64,000 nt of DNA from Dyadobacter sandarakinus (lineage in GTDB: Bacteria > Bacteroidota > Bacteroidia > Cytophagales > Spirosomataceae), in NCBI RefSeq assembly GCF_016894445.1, contig NZ_CP056775.1, positions 310,001 to 374,000 on the forward strand, given 5' to 3'. The notes beneath the pieces are model-generated. The model had not been told where the DNA came from. It made no database searches and saw only the letters and a list, made by a program, of their open reading frames with translations. The stretch's first letter is position 1. Every line of letters starts with the position of its first letter. The position numbers and the translations under genes are program-made. Positions 61,635-64,000 of this stretch are shown here, piece after piece.

Positions 61635-61664
61635 TTTGTTCGTACGAAAAATTTCCTACCTTTG
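61635..61664 (+). promoter_or_regulatory. Promoter of the blaI-M56 operon
   Basis: TTTG at 61635-61638, an 18-base spacer and TACCTTTG at 61657-61664: both elements match the Bacteroidota consensus. It lies 22 bases before the BlaI start at 61686 and overlaps a TTG, so the ATG is the real start. Confidence 0.72.
61639..61648. promoter_or_regulatory. Candidate BlaI operator in the promoter spacer
   Basis: TTCGTACGAA is a perfect ten-base palindrome in the spacer between the -33 and -7 elements, the expected place for a repressor to block transcription of its own operon. Binding by the adjacent BlaI-type protein is inference. Confidence 0.5.
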
Positions 61665-61685
61665 AATTATTGGATCAGATACACG

Positions 61686-62051
61686 ATGGAACCTACCAAG
61701 TCAGAGCTGGAAATATTGCAGGTATTATGGGAGCACGGCCCTCAAACCGTGCGGTTTGTGAATGACAAGCTTAATGAGGAGAAGCGGTCGGTGCAGTATA
61801 CATCAACATTGAAGCTCATGCAGATCATGGCGGAAAAGGGGATACTGGTGCGGGACGAGAGCAGCATGAAGCACGTTTACCAGCCGGCGGAAGCAGAGCA
61901 CAAGACGAAAGATGCCCTGCTCGGCCGGTTTGTCGACTCGATGTACAAAGGATCAGCTTCGAGTCTGGTAATGCAGCTTTTTGGTAACAGGAAAACCTCT
62001 GCCGAAGAGCTCAAAGAAATCAGGGAATTTCTGAACAACCTGGATCAGTAA
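61686..62051 (+). CDS. BlaI/MecI/CopY-family transcriptional repressor
   Basis: 121 residues. Winged-helix domain (about 1-72): PTKSELEILQVLWEHGPQTV, then SVQYTSTLKLMQIMAEKGIL and the wing VRDESSMKHVYQP. The C-terminal dimerization arm (DALLGRFVDSMYKGSASSLV) carries the region cut by the sensor protease in BlaI/MecI systems. The M56 peptidase gene starts 18 bases downstream, so the pair likely forms a signal-relay operon that regulates itself. The signal may be a cell-wall stress; no beta-lactamase gene is in view. Confidence 0.93.
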   Translation: MEPTKSELEILQVLWEHGPQTVRFVNDKLNEEKRSVQYTSTLKLMQIMAEKGILVRDESSMKHVYQPAEAEHKTKDALLGRFVDSMYKGSASSLVMQLFGNRKTSAEELKEIREFLNNLDQ

Positions 62052-62069
62052 CAAAACCATCTGCCAGTT

Positions 62070-64000
62070 ATGCATTTCAACATCATTCATGCTTCTTTTT
62101 TGAGTGAGCCGGCCAGAGCCATGTGCCTTGCGTTTATGCATTCGTTGTGGCAGGGGCTGATCGCGGCGGTACTGGCAGGCGGATTTCTGATGCTGACCAG
62201 GAAAAGCCGTCCGGCATTCCGGTATAACGTACTTGCCTTCCTGCTCGGAATGCTGCTGATTACCAATGTGGCCACATGCCTGCTGCTGCTGTCCCCCCAA
62301 AATGCATCAGAAATGACGGGTACTGCTTTCATTTCCAGGAGTGAGATTTGGCAAACAGGTATGGCCGCGACAGGTGGATCAGGCAGTTATCCGGAGTTGT
62401 TTCTGCAGCATATTACCAGGTTCTGCGGCGAGCATGCTTTTACCATCGTGGCGGTCTGGCTGGTTGTATTTTTGTGGAAAAGCATGCGTGCTGCTGCGGG
62501 TTTGTGGCATCTGTCAACAATCCGGAGCAGGGGAATACAGGTACCTTCCGCTGACTGGCTGGATGTTTTTGCAGATCTTACCCGAAAACTGGGCATGCAT
62601 GGTCGTATTTCGCTTTTTGAGTCGGGGCAGGTGCATGTGCCTATGGTAATTGGATATATGAAGCCGGTGGTGCTGGTGCCGCTTGGCATGCTGGCCGGGA
62701 TGCCTGCTGCACAGGTAGAGGCCATTTTGCTGCACGAACTGGCGCACATCCGCCGCCGTGACTACCTCGTGAACCTCGTCCAGGTGTTTTGTGAAAACAT
62801 CTATTTCTTCAATCCGGCTGTCTTGTGGTTATCCGCCCTGATCAGGCAGGAGCGGGAGCATTGCTGCGACGAAATGGCGATCGAGGTAAGCGGAAACCGG
62901 GGCTCGTTTGTTCACGCGCTTGTTTCGTTCCAGGAATATAAATCAACCGGCCTTGCAGCAGAAGTTGCTTTTTTCAAGAAAAAGAACCATTTGCTTCACC
63001 GGATCAAACGCATTATCAATCACAACAATAAATCTCTTGATGCCATGGAAAAAGTGTTTGTTTCAGCCAGCCTGATTGCAGCCGTTGCGCTTTCAGCTGC
63101 TATTTCACCCCAGCCTGTAAAAAGTACGCGTTCTTCCGCAGTATCCGACCACCAGCGTATTTACTCGCTGGAAACGGTTCCCGTATCCTCTGTGAGCAAT
63201 GTGCCGGCCGATACCTTGCCCAAGACAAAAAAGGACGCTGCTGTCACGAAAATACATTCGGCAGACGTATATACCCCATCGGAGGGCGTGGCTACGTACA
63301 ATGTGCACATGGACGGCAAGCAGTATGACATTGTCAGGAAAAACGGGAAGATCATCTCGCTGGATGTTGACGGCAGGGAAATTCCTGCCAGTGAGTACGA
63401 GAAGTACAGCGATGTGCTGGCAAGAATTGAAAAGAATGTGAAGGAAGCCCACGAGCAGGCTGAAAAGGAACGTACGGAAGCTGAGCACCGGCGTGAAGAA
63501 GCGGGAGAACAACGCAGAGAAGCTGACAATCAGCGGCTGGAAGCGGCGAAAAGCCGTGCTGAGGCGGATGAGCGCAAACAGGAAGCTACGATCATGCGCG
63601 TACAGGCCGAACAAGTCCGGTTGAATGCCGAGCAGATGAGAAAGCAGGCTGACGTAATGCGTGAGCAGGCCGGACAAATGCGGCAGGAAGCAGAGAAGAT
63701 GCGGGTGGAAGCAGAAAAAAGCAGGGAGCAGGCTGCCGAAATGCGGAAAGAGGCCGAAAAAACGCGGGAAGAATTTGAGAAAAAGCAGGCTGCACTGATT
63801 GAGGATCTGCTGAAAAACGGCATAATTAAAGATACAAAACAATTGTCCTACCTACTGTCCGAGGAGGAGTTCGTGGTCAATGGAGCCAGCCAGCCCGAGG
63901 AAATCAGGAAAAGATTCAGCTCGAAGTACCTATCGAACCCGACCGGAGAGATGGTGTACAACTACAAAGGAAGGACGGGTTATACGTCCAGGGGTACGGT
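62070..64000 (+). CDS. M56-family sensor metallopeptidase, runs off the window
   Basis: Open frame from ATG 62070 to the end, 643 residues with no stop. The N-terminal half has four hydrophobic segments around a zinc protease domain: the HELAHIRRRDY motif with His222, Glu223 and His226, and the EREHCCDEMAIEV segment supplying the third ligand. A further membrane helix at about 325-345 leads to a periplasmic part that contains a sequence-regular helix of 15 heptads (residues 464-568) and then a globular C-terminus that is cut off. As in BlaR1/MecR1 it should sense a signal outside and cleave the BlaI-type repressor. The end of the gene is missing from the window. Confidence 0.88.
   Translation, partial: MHFNIIHASFLSEPARAMCLAFMHSLWQGLIAAVLAGGFLMLTRKSRPAFRYNVLAFLLGMLLITNVATCLLLLSPQNASEMTGTAFISRSEIWQTGMAATGGSGSYPELFLQHITRFCGEHAFTIVAVWLVVFLWKSMRAAAGLWHLSTIRSRGIQVPSADWLDVFADLTRKLGMHGRISLFESGQVHVPMVIGYMKPVVLVPLGMLAGMPAAQVEAILLHELAHIRRRDYLVNLVQVFCENIYFFNPAVLWLSALIRQEREHCCDEMAIEVSGNRGSFVHALVSFQEYKSTGLAAEVAFFKKKNHLLHRIKRIINHNNKSLDAMEKVFVSASLIAAVALSAAISPQPVKSTRSSAVSDHQRIYSLETVPVSSVSNVPADTLPKTKKDAAVTKIHSADVYTPSEGVATYNVHMDGKQYDIVRKNGKIISLDVDGREIPASEYEKYSDVLARIEKNVKEAHEQAEKERTEAEHRREEAGEQRREADNQRLEAAKSRAEADERKQEATIMRVQAEQVRLNAEQMRKQADVMREQAGQMRQEAEKMRVEAEKSREQAAEMRKEAEKTREEFEKKQAALIEDLLKNGIIKDTKQLSYLLSEEEFVVNGASQPEEIRKRFSSKYLSNPTGEMVYNYKGRTGYTSRGT
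63459..63773 (+). repeat. 21-nt periodic region encoding 15 heptads
   Basis: Fifteen consecutive seven-residue units (residues 464-568 of the M56 protein), each starting with Ala, most with Glu/Asp next and Arg/Lys near the fifth position, for example AEQMRKQ, AEKMRVE, AAEMRKE. It encodes one long charged helix, probably a coiled-coil rod. Confidence 0.85.

Noticed and set aside
61535-61685. Possible riboswitch in the leader before blaI
   Set aside because: No conserved aptamer pattern is seen; the promoter lies only about 15-20 bases before the start codon, leaving no room for one.
63459-63773. Short tandem repeats that could suggest a CRISPR array
   Set aside because: The 21-base period is in frame with a coding heptad; there are no identical repeats separated by unique spacers.
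63105-63842. 245-codon minus-strand frame with FSAC-like repeats opposite the M56 gene
   Set aside because: Its repeats are only the mirror of the heptad codons of the M56 protein.

Overview
The window looks like the chromosome of a cytophagal Bacteroidota bacterium, probably Dyadobacter or a close relative (inference from gene content; I could not run a search). The signs are: roughly 50% GC, Bacteroidota -7 promoter elements of the form TAnnTTTG with a TTTG about 17-20 bases upstream, two proteins with Por/type IX secretion (T9SS) C-terminal domains, DUF3822 beside coaD, secreted glycoside hydrolases, PVC-type dehydrogenases, a BlaI/M56 pair and weak Shine-Dalgarno sequences. I see no rRNA, tRNA, insertion sequence, phage gene, CRISPR array or replication origin.

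Layout. 1-5.8 kb: housekeeping genes (DUF3822 fragment, coaD, NUDIX, CorC-like membrane protein, pyrE) and a strongly diverged PPK1-family protein. 6-12.9 kb: TetR regulator, serine acetyltransferase, lipoprotein hydrolase, T9SS cargo, isoaspartyl peptidase, GH2 enzyme. 13-16.5 kb: malic enzyme and a WecA-type phosphoglycosyltransferase. 16.7-22.2 kb: a compact six-gene exopolysaccharide operon on the minus strand (SGNH hydrolase, two GT4, two GT2, WcaF-type acetyltransferase), with no flippase or polymerase. 22.5-30.7 kb: small enzymes and a 1283-residue multi-PAS hybrid histidine kinase. 30.9-35.7 kb: a tightly spaced run of NDH-2, CorA, Fn3/T9SS protein and GH18 chitinase. 35.7-42.8 kb: SNF2/SWIM helicase, rpiB, DUF481 barrel, Gfo/Idh oxidoreductase, aldo/keto reductase. 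43-47.8 kb: small secreted protein, an OmpR-type two-component system, then a UspA-like/bestrophin operon whose upstream region carries five 11-bp phased repeats. 48-55 kb: a giant DUF6807/PVC-dehydrogenase/cytochrome c fusion, fatty-acid desaturase, GH43. 55-61.5 kb: OmpA-like protein, small proteins, NmrA/AraC pair, YdeI-like protein, double-thioredoxin protein and a sugar isomerase. 61.7-64 kb: BlaI repressor and an M56 sensor peptidase that runs off the window.

How it fits together. Much of the window serves envelope and polysaccharide work: building a surface glycan and taking glycans apart outside the cytoplasm (GH2, GH18, GH43, PVC dehydrogenase, Tat-exported sugar enzymes), without a SusC/SusD pair. 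The items most worth a second look are the PPK1-like protein that has lost most known active-site residues, the phased repeats between the two-component system and the bestrophin operon, the three-part DUF6807-PVC-cytochrome fusion, the purine-rich element that has become the tail of the desaturase, and the 15-heptad alanine-phased helix in the M56 protein.
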